From the NCBI RefSeq assembly GCF_016861565.1, contig NZ_BOLK01000001.1, positions 186,001 through 250,000 on the forward strand: DNA of 64,000 bases. The letters run 5' to 3'. Shown one piece after another: positions 35,258 to 45,763 of this stretch; position 1 is the first letter of the stretch; each line of letters begins with the position of its first letter. Both the position numbers and the translations under genes were made by a program. Source of the DNA: Secundilactobacillus yichangensis (lineage in GTDB: Bacteria; Bacillota; Bacilli; Lactobacillales; Lactobacillaceae). The notes under the pieces are model-generated. The model did no database searches. It was not told the origin of the DNA and saw only the letters and a list, made by a program, of their open reading frames with translations.

Positions 35258-36148
35258 TTAATTCCAGAGTGCCTTTTCTGCATGGTGAATTGTATTGAGA
35301 AATTTACCGTCTGATTCTTGTGATAAACCAAAATACACGTACTTACCAAGAAGAGCAATTCCCGTCAATTCAGTATGAGCTGGCAACTGTTCAACCGGTT
35401 GGTCGTGAAAACCGTTCTTTAACAGCCAGAAGCCCTTACTGACCGCGTGCTGCTCGCCGTAGCTCTTGGTAGCATAAATGGCTCGGCCGTTGGAAAAAGC
35501 AATACTTTGAATGCTGCCGATCGTTGCTGGATCCAGCTGTTTGGCAGTCGGTTTAAAGGATTGGTAGACAGCTTCCATCATATTAAAATCGCCAGCCTCA
35601 ACTTCAGTATCACCCTTTTCGGTCATTTGCTCAATTAACTTCTCCACTTGGCTTCGTTTATAGACACTGCACTGCAGGTGCTGTGCTTTGTCCAGAACCA
35701 TGATGACCAGTTCGCTACGGTCGCTAGATAATGCCGAAACCGCACCAATCACAGGTTCTGGTAGCGGCGTTCCGGTGATGTTGGCACTTTCCAGGTGGGT
35801 AATTTTAAAGATGTGCGGCTGAACATCTTTTTCGTCACCATTAAAAGATACCCACCATAATTCTGGGGCACCAAGTTGACCGTTACTATCGGTTGGTTGA
35901 CCGCACACGATGAAGCTCAACGCTGGCGCGCTGCGTATTAGTGATAGGCTTTGAACGTTAACTAGGTTGCGAAGCTGGATCTTATCGCCCGTAGCGATAG
36001 CCTGCGTTTCCTTTAAATCACACCTGGTGATAACGGTATCTTGTTTGATCGTTTGGGCCGCGTAGCTCGTCTGATGATCAAGACAAAAAGCGTTAACCGG
36101 CGTTTGAGCTTCCAAACCTTGGAATTCATAAGCTAAAGTTGACTGCAT
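35258..36148 (-). CDS. Helveticin J-like protein (class III bacteriocin family)
   Basis: A 296-residue protein whose C-terminal half follows the plan of helveticin J: ALSSDRSELVIMVLDKAQHL (helveticin J has AVSPDYTKFLIATVEN), then QVEKLIEQMTEKGDTEVE, SIQSIAFSNGRAIYATKSYG and a tail ending in HHAEKALWN (helveticin J ends in IYELSWN). This resemblance is from memory and not from an alignment. Helveticin J is a large heat-labile bacteriocin, but many genomic relatives have no shown activity. No signal peptide is visible, as in helveticin J. No immunity or transporter gene is adjacent. ATG 36148 has AAGGGAG 9 bases upstream. It is divergent from the phosphoesterase gene. Confidence 0.7.
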   Translation of the reverse strand: MQSTLAYEFQGLEAQTPVNAFCLDHQTSYAAQTIKQDTVITRCDLKETQAIATGDKIQLRNLVNVQSLSLIRSAPALSFIVCGQPTDSNGQLGAPELWWVSFNGDEKDVQPHIFKITHLESANITGTPLPEPVIGAVSALSSDRSELVIMVLDKAQHLQCSVYKRSQVEKLIEQMTEKGDTEVEAGDFNMMEAVYQSFKPTAKQLDPATIGSIQSIAFSNGRAIYATKSYGEQHAVSKGFWLLKNGFHDQPVEQLPAHTELTGIALLGKYVYFGLSQESDGKFLNTIHHAEKALWN

Positions 36149-36201
36149 TTCAAAAACTCCCTTTTCGTTACAGATAACTGCCAAATGTAAGGCAATTTCT
36201 G

Positions 36202-36223
36202 TATAATCATTATGTTGATTATA
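36202..36223. promoter_or_regulatory. Perfect palindrome in a divergent promoter region
   Basis: TATAATCA-N6-TGATTATA is a perfect 8-bp inverted repeat midway between the divergent helveticin-like and phosphoesterase genes. Each arm contains a -10-like element facing outward. It could be an operator that controls both genes together; no regulator is adjacent. Confidence 0.45.
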
Positions 36224-36254
36224 TCATAAGATTTTAAAATAGATGGCGGTGACC

Positions 36255-38384
36255 ATGATGAAACATAGCAAACAATCATTTACAGCGCATTTAATTGATG
36301 GGCAGAGGATACCTTCAACAGGAAAGTTCATTCCTGACCGGTTCTTAGTCAGTCGTGAGCATCCTGACCGTTTAAGCCGACGGAAACAAATTTATCCTGC
36401 ACATCGTGCTATTACGTACTTAGGTAAATTGAAAAGCGATGGCCGTTACTGGTTGGTCCTTGATCATGGCTACCTTTGCGTGGCGACGAGTAATCACGTT
36501 TTATATGGCCATGATACGAATCCAAACTGGCAAGCTAGCAATCAGAAGCTTTTTCAAACGACATTGAAAATGAGACAGCCCCAATTTGCTGGTTCAAGTA
36601 GCCAGCAGTATTTTGTCGCCGCTGAGCCGCTTGTCTTTAGGACTAACACGGAATGGACGGCCACTAATAACAGTGGTAATTTGCTACATACAGGTGAGAG
36701 TATTGTATATAGCAATATCCTTATAAATCAGGGAATTGCCTATTTAAAAACAGATCATGGCTTCCTACCCTATTACAACCTTCAAACTGGTAAGCGGTAT
36801 GGCGTAATCGTTGCTTCAAAATTAAAATTGCCGGAACAAGTTCGTTCTGAAACCCCAAACTTCTTCAAAATGAACGGGCAATTTTGCTTCAGTCGCCGAG
36901 CTATAAAGGTTTATCAGCATCCAGAGTTAAGCGCTCCCGTTGTGGGCGCGCTTAACCGTCACGCGGTGGTGAATTACACTGGCAAATTAGCGGATCGACA
37001 CCGTGGCTGGTTACAGCTGACCCACGCCGGCCGTCACAGTTACGTCCCCTTTATGAGTCGCTACCCACACTTTGAACGTTACTTTGGTTATGAAATCACT
37101 GGCTCTAAAAGTGTCACCCGCTTGCGTGAACCCTGGGTGTTCGATGCTGCTAAAACGGCAGTTCTGCGCTCATCTGACCCGATTGAGACTAAGGCGCTCC
37201 AACGGCTTACTGAACAGTTAAATCAACTCAGACAGCCTGATTCAATCGTTGTCGGCTTGATCAATGACACCCACTATGACGCCCACCAGTCCACGCACAG
37301 TCAACGGACGCTTCATGACCTTCAAATGATCAGTCATTTTGCAGCCCAACAGCATTTTGATGGCCTGGTGATGAATGGCGATTTGGTTGATGGTAACCAA
37401 ACACTTGCACGTACAATTATCGATACTGGTGATGCTGTGTCAGCCGTCCAAGGAGATCAGGTCCCCACTTTTATCACCCAAGGTAATCACGACGATAATT
37501 CGGGCTTTGCACGTTATTTGAACGGTTATCGTACCGAGCAGGTCATGACGGAGCCAATGGCAACTCATTTGCGTAACGGTTTCAATAACAGCTGGTTAGC
37601 CGACCAGCATAACTTCTATGGCAAATATAGGGTACCTGGCACTTCTGTGAGCCTGATCATGCTCAATACCTTTGATATTCGTGATTCACGCTCAGACGTT
37701 TATTTTGACCGTGATTACGATGACCAGCCAAATGGGATTCATTGGACTGGAATTTTGCAGAATATTCGTCACAGCCGTTCAAGAATCGCTAGTAAGCAGG
37801 CTGCCTGGCTGACTCAAACCCTGGATCACTTGGCGTCTGACGAACAAGTCATTATTTTTACTCACGATTCCATTCGCTCAGCCAATGAACGACAGGCGGT
37901 TAAACCATTTTGGACCTATGACTGGTTTGCTAATAATCAGCAAGGCAGCTTCGCCAAGGTCTATAACAGTTTGGTTGAACACAAACAGCAAATCATTGCC
38001 GTAATGTCTGGTCACACCCACGTTGATGACTGGTCACAGCAAGACGGCGTCAATTGGATTACCACCACCAGTGATATTTCCGACCGCCGCAAATCTAACC
38101 GCTTAGATAGCAAAACTTTAGGTGCTTGGGATGTACTGGTGATCAACCCTAAGCAGCGGCAACTATTTCGTTTGCGCTATGGCTGGCAAGATCGAGCTGG
38201 TCGAATTCGTAATTGGCAATATCGACTGTTCGGTGACGGTACCGATACCAGGCGGCCAACGTTCAAGCAGATTTTCAAGCGTTCCGATAGGCAACCGTTA
38301 ACGGGTAATGCCCTGTACTACCAAAATCAAAACAAACAAGTCGACCAAGTTTGGCGCGGCTTTCGCGGCTATTTTGAATACTAA
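36255..38384 (+). CDS. Calcineurin-like phosphoesterase with N-terminal SH3-like repeats
   Basis: A protein of about 709 residues. The C-terminal half (about 330-640) is a metallophosphoesterase with all five motifs: NDTHYD, GDLVDG, GNHDD, THDS and GHTHVDD (near 338, 373, 414, 535 and 589). The N-terminal 300 residues contain three or four SH3-like repeats, such as RAITYLGKLKSDGRYWLVL, GIAYLKTDHGFLPYY and AVVNYTGKLADRHRGWLQLT, a type often used for cell-wall binding. There is no signal peptide or membrane segment, which is odd for a wall-binding protein. The substrate is unknown. Divergent from the helveticin-like gene and followed by a terminator. Confidence 0.75.
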   Translation: MMKHSKQSFTAHLIDGQRIPSTGKFIPDRFLVSREHPDRLSRRKQIYPAHRAITYLGKLKSDGRYWLVLDHGYLCVATSNHVLYGHDTNPNWQASNQKLFQTTLKMRQPQFAGSSSQQYFVAAEPLVFRTNTEWTATNNSGNLLHTGESIVYSNILINQGIAYLKTDHGFLPYYNLQTGKRYGVIVASKLKLPEQVRSETPNFFKMNGQFCFSRRAIKVYQHPELSAPVVGALNRHAVVNYTGKLADRHRGWLQLTHAGRHSYVPFMSRYPHFERYFGYEITGSKSVTRLREPWVFDAAKTAVLRSSDPIETKALQRLTEQLNQLRQPDSIVVGLINDTHYDAHQSTHSQRTLHDLQMISHFAAQQHFDGLVMNGDLVDGNQTLARTIIDTGDAVSAVQGDQVPTFITQGNHDDNSGFARYLNGYRTEQVMTEPMATHLRNGFNNSWLADQHNFYGKYRVPGTSVSLIMLNTFDIRDSRSDVYFDRDYDDQPNGIHWTGILQNIRHSRSRIASKQAAWLTQTLDHLASDEQVIIFTHDSIRSANERQAVKPFWTYDWFANNQQGSFAKVYNSLVEHKQQIIAVMSGHTHVDDWSQQDGVNWITTTSDISDRRKSNRLDSKTLGAWDVLVINPKQRQLFRLRYGWQDRAGRIRNWQYRLFGDGTDTRRPTFKQIFKRSDRQPLTGNALYYQNQNKQVDQVWRGFRGYFEY

Positions 38385-38389
38385 ATATA

Positions 38390-38430
38390 AAAGAGCATTT
38401 TCATCGATTTCTGATGAAAGTGCTCTTTTG
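38390..38430. terminator. Bidirectional terminator after the phosphoesterase gene
   Basis: AAAAGAGCATTTTCATC pairs with GATGAAAGTGCTCTTTT between the convergent phosphoesterase and glpK genes. Confidence 0.85.
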
Positions 38431-38432
38431 AA

Positions 38433-39962
<1,530 letters not shown>

Positions 39963-39992
39963 TTACGTTCTCAAGATAGTTAATCACTCTAT

Positions 39993-40021
39993 AGTATACC
40001 GAAGAACAGTGAAATAGCCAA
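39993..40021 (-). promoter_or_regulatory. Promoter of glpK
   Basis: TTGGCT and TATACT with 17-base spacing on the minus strand, about 50 bases upstream of the glpK ATG. Confidence 0.65.
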
Positions 40022-40055
40022 CTAAATTTCTTTAAAACAGTAATAATATCGGCAC

Positions 40056-40069
40056 TGTAATCGGTTACA
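40056..40069. promoter_or_regulatory. Catabolite responsive element (CRE) upstream of glpK
   Basis: TGTAATCGGTTACA matches the CcpA consensus TGWAANCGNTNWCA at every position. It lies about 35 bases upstream of the glpK -35 box, a place compatible with activation or with looping-type repression. Confidence 0.65.
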
Positions 40070-40082
40070 CAACGCTGACAAA

Positions 40083-40112
40083 AAAAGGGTTAACGAAGGT
40101 TCGTTCACCCTT
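40083..40112 (-). terminator. Terminator of the tautomerase gene
   Basis: AAGGGTGAACG pairs with CGTTAACCCTT and is followed by TTTTT on the minus strand, just beyond the tautomerase stop. Confidence 0.8.
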
Positions 40113-40117
40113 AACGA

Positions 40118-40306
40118 TTATTTTTCGTCGCTCTTAAGAACGCCACCGACACTGTAACGGTTCTTTGCCATTTCTCTCAAAATAACGTGAACGTGTTCAG
40201 CAGGAGCACCGGTGTTTTTGGTTACGGCATCAGTAACATCCTTAACTAGGTTTTTCAGCTGTTCTTGTGAACGGCCTTCAATCAGGTCAATATTTACGAT
40301 TGGCAT
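40118..40306 (-). CDS. 4-oxalocrotonate tautomerase family protein
   Basis: A 62-residue protein starting MPIVNIDLIEGR; Pro2 becomes the N-terminal catalytic proline after removal of Met. The size and the SVGGVLKSDE C-terminus fit the small DmpI/XylH-like tautomerases, which form hexamers and ketonise enols. No aromatic degradation genes are nearby, so the natural substrate is unknown. Preceded by GGGAGG 9 bases upstream. Monocistronic. Confidence 0.88.
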   Translation of the reverse strand: MPIVNIDLIEGRSQEQLKNLVKDVTDAVTKNTGAPAEHVHVILREMAKNRYSVGGVLKSDEK

Positions 40307-40371
40307 TTGAAGTGCCTCCCTTGTTTAAGATGCTAAAAGTATACCCTGTTTCCCTTTTTCAAGCAAGTTGG

Positions 40372-41262
40372 CTAAGACTGTGCCTGTTTGACTCTTAATT
40401 GTTCAGTTTCGTCGTAAAAGTTACCTTCAATGTCCACCGTACTGACTAAGTTAACGAACGATCCCGGGTCAACGGTTTTCACGACGTGTTCCAGTTCGTA
40501 CAATTCATAACGGGAAATGACCACCATTAAAACTGCGCCCGGACGCCGTTTGTAAGCACCCTGAGCCGGTAAAATAGTGACCCCGCGAATCAGCGTCGCC
40601 TTCAAGCCTTCGATGACGTCATCCGCTTTTGTGGTCACAATAAAGGCGGTCAATTTCTGATGCCGGGTGTGAATAGCATCCACTACCCGAGACATTCCGT
40701 ACAGCGAAATGATGGTGTACATCGCATTTTCCCAGCCGACGAGGGCTCCAGCTACCAAAACGATCACCAGATTAATGGCAATCATCAAAGTACCAATCGT
40801 TTTCCCAGTTGTCTTTTCGAGGATCACCGCAATGATGTCCATACCGCCAGTTGAAAAACCGTATTTTAGCGGGTAGGCAACCCCCACACCGGTCAAAATA
40901 CCACCGAATAGTGCACTAAGGAGCGGGTTGTGGGATAACGTCTGAATGGGTAGCAGCACTGCCAGGATAGAAGTTAAAAACGACGTAATGAAACTGTAGA
41001 CGGTAAATCCTCTACCGATTTTTAACCAGCCCAAAATCCCAATGGGAACGTTGAATAACAGAATCAGCCAACCAGTATTGATGTGAATATGAAGCCATTT
41101 TAAGGCTAAGATTGATAAAATTTGGGAAACTCCGTTGATCCCTGCACTAAAAATATTGCCAGGAATCAAGAAGAAATTAAGTGCAATGGCGTTGATAAAC
41201 GCTGAGCCAACGATTAAGCCGCATTTAATAGCAAAATCTTTACGGTCGATAATTGCCTGCAT
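40372..41262 (-). CDS. YitT family membrane protein
   Basis: A 296-residue protein with five or six membrane helices in the first 200 residues (including AINLVIVLVAGALVGW) and a cytoplasmic DUF2179 domain at the C-terminus (ILPAQGAYKRRPGAVLMVVI near 222-241). This is the YitT/DUF161-DUF2179 architecture, whose transported substrate is unknown. ATG 41262 follows GAAAGGA at a 9-base spacing. Transcribed divergently from the dipeptidase gene. Confidence 0.85.
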   Translation of the reverse strand: MQAIIDRKDFAIKCGLIVGSAFINAIALNFFLIPGNIFSAGINGVSQILSILALKWLHIHINTGWLILLFNVPIGILGWLKIGRGFTVYSFITSFLTSILAVLLPIQTLSHNPLLSALFGGILTGVGVAYPLKYGFSTGGMDIIAVILEKTTGKTIGTLMIAINLVIVLVAGALVGWENAMYTIISLYGMSRVVDAIHTRHQKLTAFIVTTKADDVIEGLKATLIRGVTILPAQGAYKRRPGAVLMVVISRYELYELEHVVKTVDPGSFVNLVSTVDIEGNFYDETEQLRVKQAQS

Positions 41263-41431
41263 AAAAAAAGTCCTTTCAGAAAAATTGATGTGTACCTGTA
41301 ATTTAATCATAGTTTCGCGCGTTTGCCTATCTTAATCAACTTGCCTGCTGTTTTAAGCCTGTATCAAAATAACATGTTTGCGTCTAATCTATGATAGAAT
41401 GCTTTTAGCAATGATTATTGGAGGGATCCGT

Positions 41432-42853
41432 ATGTCAGATACACCTTATTCTGCCTGTACCAGTATCTTGATTGGTAAGGCGGCGTCAGTTGATGGCTCA
41501 GTGATGATCGGTCGGAACGAAGATTCACGTCCAGCCTGGCCCAAACACTTTATTGTTCATCCAGCAGCTACAACGGCTGAAGCTAGCTTTGAATCCACAG
41601 ATAATGATTTTAAAATGCCATTACCGGAGGATGCCTGCAAATATACCGCGACACCCGAATGGACCGATAAGTACGGTTTATTTGAAGAAGACGGAATTAA
41701 CCAGTACGGTGTGGCCATGAGTGCCACGGAAAGTACGTACGCTAACGACCGCGTTTTGGCCGCCGACCCCTTAGTCAAGGACGGCATTGGTGAAGAGGCT
41801 ATGGTAACTGTAACCCTGCCATACGTTAAATCTGCCCGTGAAGGCGTAAAACGCTTGGGTACGATTGTGGCCCACTATGGGACTTCAGAATCCAACGGAA
41901 TTTTATTTGCTGACCGAGAGGAAGCCTGGTACTTTGAGACTGGTTCAGGACACTACTGGGTGGCTCAGCGCATTCCGGATGATAGTTACGCGGTTATCGC
42001 TAACCAGATGGCGATTCAAACTATCGATTTTGATGATCCAGAAAACTTTATGTGGCATCCCCACATTCAAGAATTCGTGCGGGAACACGCCTTAAATCCA
42101 CAACGGCAAGGGTTTAACTTTCGCGAGATTTTTGGGACGAACAGCCAAATGGACGCCTATTACAATCTACCACGAGTCTGGTACGGTCAAAAAATGTTTA
42201 ACCCAAGTGTTGAACAGACTACCAATAGTCATCACATGCCATTTGTACGACAAGCTGAAAAATTATTATCGGTTGAAGACGCCAAAGCCTTCTTAAGTTC
42301 TCACTTCCAAGAAACACCGTATGATCCAATTGGTGCTGGAAGCGTGGAAAACCGGAAACGATTCCGTCCAGTGAGCCTTGCAACCACTCAAGAATCCCAC
42401 ATTTTGCAGTTACGGCAGTACCCGCAGCCGGAATTATCTGGTATCCACTGGCTGGCCATGGGTGTGGCCGCCCAAAGCGTCTACGTTCCCTTCTACGCCG
42501 GAATTACCGATACCCCAGCGGACTATCAGCGTGGTCTGGGAACCTACAGCCCTGACAGTGCCTACTGGGTCTTTAAGCAGGCTGGCGTACTGGTCGATCC
42601 GCATTACAAGCAGTTTGGCGCACAATTAAAACAGACTCAACAGGAACTGAATCAGCAATTCGGCCGCTCGGTGATGCAGACGGATGAAAAAGCTAAGGCT
42701 TTGAGTGGTGTCGAATTAAACGCACTGCTGACACGAGAAAGTACCAAAAACGCTGAATTAGCGTTGAAAAAGTACCGTGAGTTAACGGCTAATCTCATTA
42801 CTCAGGCAACCGCATTTTCACCATTGCGCTACAAGCAAGATTTAAACCTGTGA
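41432..42853 (+). CDS. C69 family dipeptidase
   Basis: A 473-residue N-terminal nucleophile hydrolase related to PepD of lactobacilli. The start reads MSDTPYSACTSILIGKAASV followed by DGSVMIGRNEDS; the cysteine at position 8 would become the nucleophile after removal of the short propeptide. Such enzymes cleave a wide range of dipeptides in the cytoplasm. There is no signal peptide. ATG 41432 has GGAGGG 7 bases upstream. Two terminator-like hairpins follow. Confidence 0.9.
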   Translation: MSDTPYSACTSILIGKAASVDGSVMIGRNEDSRPAWPKHFIVHPAATTAEASFESTDNDFKMPLPEDACKYTATPEWTDKYGLFEEDGINQYGVAMSATESTYANDRVLAADPLVKDGIGEEAMVTVTLPYVKSAREGVKRLGTIVAHYGTSESNGILFADREEAWYFETGSGHYWVAQRIPDDSYAVIANQMAIQTIDFDDPENFMWHPHIQEFVREHALNPQRQGFNFREIFGTNSQMDAYYNLPRVWYGQKMFNPSVEQTTNSHHMPFVRQAEKLLSVEDAKAFLSSHFQETPYDPIGAGSVENRKRFRPVSLATTQESHILQLRQYPQPELSGIHWLAMGVAAQSVYVPFYAGITDTPADYQRGLGTYSPDSAYWVFKQAGVLVDPHYKQFGAQLKQTQQELNQQFGRSVMQTDEKAKALSGVELNALLTRESTKNAELALKKYRELTANLITQATAFSPLRYKQDLNL

Positions 42854-42856
42854 ACT

Positions 42857-42944
42857 TTAAAATGGCATTCGTCTTCGCGGACGGATGCCATTTTAATCAA
42901 TAAAAAACGTTCAAATCGGCTAACTGCCAACTTGAACGTTTTTT
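42857..42944. terminator. Two tandem terminators between dipeptidase and rplS
   Basis: The first hairpin (42857-42895) pairs AAAATGGCAT with ATGCCATTTT. The second (about 42903-42944) pairs AAAAACGTTCAA with TTGAACGTTTTT and is followed by T on both strands. They separate the convergent dipeptidase and rplS transcripts. Confidence 0.8.
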
Positions 42945-42960
42945 TAACAGAAACTGTCGA

Positions 42961-43323
42961 CTACTTACGAGGACGACGAGCTTCTGGGATACGAGCTGCT
43001 TTACCATGCAATGCACGGATGTAGTAAAGTTTAGCACGACGAACACGGCCGTAACGAACAACTTCTACTTTGGCAACACGTGGTGAGTGAACGGGGAAAG
43101 TCCGTTCAACACCAACACCGTTAGAAATCTTACGAACAGTATACATTGATTGGATACCAGTACCGCGACGCTTGATCACGACACCTTCAAACAATTGGAT
43201 ACGTTCATGAGTTCCTTCAACAACCTTGGCGTGAACACGGATAGTGTCACCAGGGCGGAAGTCAGGAATATCAGTCCGTAATTGATCCTGGTTGATCTTT
43301 TCGATTAATTGGTTTTGTCGCAT
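42961..43323 (-). CDS. rplS: 50S ribosomal protein L19
   Basis: A 120-residue L19 with the typical [19 protein letters not shown] opening, [10 protein letters not shown] and [19 protein letters not shown] end. It lies at the 30S/50S interface. ATG 43323 has GAAGGAG 9 bases upstream. It is the last gene of the rpsP operon but also has its own promoter and a structured leader. Confidence 0.97.
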   Translation of the reverse strand: MRQNQLIEKINQDQLRTDIPDFRPGDTIRVHAKVVEGTHERIQLFEGVVIKRRGTGIQSMYTVRKISNGVGVERTFPVHSPRVAKVEVVRYGRVRRAKLYYIRALHGKAARIPEARRPRK

Positions 43324-43398
43324 GTTGTTTCTCTCCTTCAATCAACATTCATACTCGATCTCGACAGCGGAATATTGTTAATGTGGCTAAACAGCCAA
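43324..43398 (-). promoter_or_regulatory. Structured L19 leader of rplS
   Basis: The roughly 75-base 5' leader contains GGCT-N4-AGCC and a longer stem CAATATTC/GAATGTTG enclosing CGCTGTCGAGATCGAG. This matches the general form of the L19 leader RNAs of Firmicutes, thought to mediate autoregulation by L19. Assignment is from memory of that family and the exact ends are estimates. Confidence 0.5.
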
Positions 43399-43403
43399 TT
43401 ACT

Positions 43404-43432
43404 AGAATATCATATCTACATACTTGAGTAAA
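43404..43432 (-). promoter_or_regulatory. Internal promoter of rplS
   Basis: TTTACT and TATTCT are 17 bases apart on the minus strand in the gap between trmD and rplS. Confidence 0.55.
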
Positions 43433-43448
43433 GGGTTATTTGAACCTA

Positions 43449-44201
43449 TTACTGCTCATCTTCTAAATCAATTTTAATATCGCGCAATTTACGTTTCTGA
43501 TCACCGGTTAATTCTAGCTGATCCAGGAGATCAGGTCTTCTGAGCAGCGTCCGTTTCAGCGACTGAATCTCCCGCCATTCATCGATTTTTTGGTGGTTGC
43601 CGCTGATCAAAACGTCGGGCACCTTCATCCCCCGAAAATCGGCAGGACGTGTGTATTGCGGATACTCTAATAAACCGGTAGAAAACGAGTCGCCGGGCGC
43701 AGATTCTTCGTTACCAAGAACGCCAGGCAGTAACCGTGAAACGGCGTCGATCATCACCATGGCCGGTAATTCGCCACCAGTCAGCACGTAATCACCCATG
43801 GAAATTTCATCGGTAACTAGGCTTCTGATCCGTTCGTCATAGCCTTCGTAATGACCGCAGATAAACGTTAAATGATCTTCACTAGCAAAGTCTTCGGCGA
43901 CCTTTTGAGTAAAGGGGACACCAGCCGGATCCGTCAAAATCACCCGGCCCTTTTCGTGCCCTAATTTTTGAGCTTTTTCCTGGGTGGCAGCCATCGCGTC
44001 AAAAATCGGCTGTGCCTGCAGCAGCATACCTGCGCCGCCACCAAATGGGTAGTCGTCTACGTTACCGTGTTTATCAGTCGAATATTGGCGAAAATCAGTA
44101 ACTTCCACTTCTAACTCGTCCCGGTCAAGGGCCTTGCCAACGATTGAATCATGCAGCGGACCAAACATTTCGGGGAATAAGCTGAGAACGTCGATTCGCA
44201 T
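43449..44201 (-). CDS. trmD: tRNA (guanine37-N1)-methyltransferase
   Basis: A 250-residue SPOUT methyltransferase that puts a methyl on G37 of tRNAs and prevents +1 frameshifting. The knotted SAM site is marked by GGGAGMLLQ near 55 and [10 protein letters not shown] near 116, and the C-terminal [14 protein letters not shown] region binds tRNA. Its start overlaps the rimM stop by one base. Confidence 0.97.
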   Translation of the reverse strand: MRIDVLSLFPEMFGPLHDSIVGKALDRDELEVEVTDFRQYSTDKHGNVDDYPFGGGAGMLLQAQPIFDAMAATQEKAQKLGHEKGRVILTDPAGVPFTQKVAEDFASEDHLTFICGHYEGYDERIRSLVTDEISMGDYVLTGGELPAMVMIDAVSRLLPGVLGNEESAPGDSFSTGLLEYPQYTRPADFRGMKVPDVLISGNHQKIDEWREIQSLKRTLLRRPDLLDQLELTGDQKRKLRDIKIDLEDEQ

Positions 44202-44722
44202 TACTCTAACCCCTCCATTAATTCTACCGTGACTTGTCCCGCTGACAAATCAACCTTTTTTACCACTTGGTCAATTACTGGCAGTAACAGATCATCTTTA
44301 TCAGGCCGTTTGACGACCCAAACGTCGTTGGCGCCTGGTGCCATTATTTCTTTAATGGTGCCCAGTTCTTCGCCGTCTTCCGTCACGACTTTAAGGCCGA
44401 TAATTTGGTGGTAATAGTATTGACCGTCATCCAGGTCGTTAGCGCTCAGATTTTCTTCTGCAACCTTCAGGGTCATCCCCTTATACTTCAGGACGTCGTT
44501 AATGTTGTCATAGCCGGCAATGGTGATTAATATGAACCCCTTATGCTGACGGGAACTGTTAATAGTGATTGTCCCAACCGGTTTAGCGTCCAGTTCGTTT
44601 TTAAAGAGCGCCAGCTGGCTGCCCTTCTTAAACCGTTGTTCAGGAAAATCGGTTATAGCGATCACCCGCAGTTCACCACGAATTCCGTGGGTGTTCACAA
44701 TGGTTCCAACTTTATAGTACAT
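44201..44722 (-). CDS. rimM: 16S rRNA processing factor RimM
   Basis: A 173-residue protein that assists maturation of the 30S head near S19. It shows the N-terminal RimM beta-barrel ([16 protein letters not shown]) and the PRC barrel ([21 protein letters not shown]). It lies between khpA and trmD as usual and is coupled to trmD by overlapping stop and start. Confidence 0.95.
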   Translation of the reverse strand: MYYKVGTIVNTHGIRGELRVIAITDFPEQRFKKGSQLALFKNELDAKPVGTITINSSRQHKGFILITIAGYDNINDVLKYKGMTLKVAEENLSANDLDDGQYYYHQIIGLKVVTEDGEELGTIKEIMAPGANDVWVVKRPDKDDLLLPVIDQVVKKVDLSAGQVTVELMEGLE

Positions 44723-44786
44723 TTAGGCACCTGCCTTTCACTGAGTAATTTATTTATAGTAACAAAAAAGCTCCCGAGAACGAGTC

Positions 44787-45044
44787 TCATTTGGGAGCTT
44801 TAGACTCATCGTTAATGACAAGTCGCACACGCTTGGGATCATTGATCCGTACGCTATATACGATTGTGCGAATTGCGGAAGCAACATGCCCCCGCTTGCC
44901 AATTACACGACCCACATCGTCACCGGCAACCGTCAAGTGATACTCGTAAAACCGATCAGTTTCAACACGTTCGATCTCAATGGCTTCAGGGTGTTCAACT
45001 AGGGGCGTTACAATCGTGGTAATTAATTTTTTAAAGTCAGTCAT
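44787..45044 (-). CDS. khpA: KH-domain RNA-binding protein KhpA
   Basis: An 85-residue protein with a single KH domain; the RNA-binding GXXG loop is GKRG in GRVIGKRGHVASAIRTIV. In streptococci and lactobacilli it pairs with KhpB and affects cell elongation and mRNA. It sits 9 bases after rpsP in the rpsP operon. A small hairpin with arms AAAGCTCCC and GGGAGCTTT at the 3' end could reduce transcription into rimM. Confidence 0.92.
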   Translation of the reverse strand: MTDFKKLITTIVTPLVEHPEAIEIERVETDRFYEYHLTVAGDDVGRVIGKRGHVASAIRTIVYSVRINDPKRVRLVINDESKAPK

Positions 45045-45053
45045 GACTGATCA

Positions 45054-45329
45054 CTACTTTTTTGAAAACTTAGCTTCGTGATACTTCTTCATGATACCTG
45101 CTTGGGAAAGTAATGTCCGAACAGTATCTGAAGGTTGGGCACCGTTGTTTAACCAGTTCATGATACTTTCTTCATCAAGTTCAACTTGGGCTGGTTCAAC
45201 AAGTGGGTTATAAGTCCCAACTTTTTCGATGAAACGACCGTCACGAGGACTCCGTGAGTTCGCAACAACGATACGGTAGAATGGGCGCTTCTTAGAACCC
45301 ATTCGCTTTAAACGAATCTTTACTGACAT
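45054..45329 (-). CDS. rpsP: 30S ribosomal protein S16
   Basis: A 91-residue S16 with the signature [20 protein letters not shown]. First gene of rpsP-khpA-rimM-trmD-rplS. ATG 45329 follows GGAGGT at an 8-base spacing. Confidence 0.97.
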   Translation of the reverse strand: MSVKIRLKRMGSKKRPFYRIVVANSRSPRDGRFIEKVGTYNPLVEPAQVELDEESIMNWLNNGAQPSDTVRTLLSQAGIMKKYHEAKFSKK

Positions 45330-45365
45330 GCATGACACCTCCTGTTAATTCTTTCAACGATAAAT

Positions 45366-45394
45366 AATATACCAGTTATCTAAGAGGTTGTAAA
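45366..45394 (-). promoter_or_regulatory. Promoter of the rpsP operon
   Basis: TTTACA and TATATT are 17 bases apart on the minus strand, 37 bases upstream of the rpsP start; one of the strongest promoters in the window. Confidence 0.7.
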
Positions 45395-45472
45395 GGTTTT
45401 TTTCTTTACACCTGAAAACAAAGTGGCTGTAAGCCCGAATAACTTTTTTAAAACCTGTGACCACAAAGAAAT

Positions 45473-45760
45473 TCACTTAAATCTTCTCAGCAAAAATTCC
45501 CGGCCGCCCGATGCAAAATCAGTTTGGTGTGAATGAACGAATGCCATGACGCTGGCATAGTCATTGGTATCGGCGAATTGGTGCTCGGTTTGTAACGACT
45601 GTAACGCTAACGCGAATTGCAAATCATCGACCGTCATCAGCTGCCTTGCCAAGGGATTGTTATCATTAATTGTCTGCCAGTCATCCTTCAGAATACTCAG
45701 TGCCCGTTTAAAGGGCATATTTTGCTGGATAACGGCACGTAATTGCTGAGCTGTCAGCAT
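45473..45760 (-). CDS. Small hypothetical protein of the MoxR/VWA cassette
   Basis: A 95-residue, mostly helical protein without recognised motifs, membrane segments or signal peptide. Its stop is followed by the rpsP promoter region, and its start lies 3 bases after the VWA gene stop, so the two are co-transcribed and probably coupled. The tight linkage suggests a third component of the ATPase/VWA system. Function unknown. Confidence 0.6.
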   Translation of the reverse strand: MLTAQQLRAVIQQNMPFKRALSILKDDWQTINDNNPLARQLMTVDDLQFALALQSLQTEHQFADTNDYASVMAFVHSHQTDFASGGREFLLRRFK

Positions 45761-45763
45761 AAG

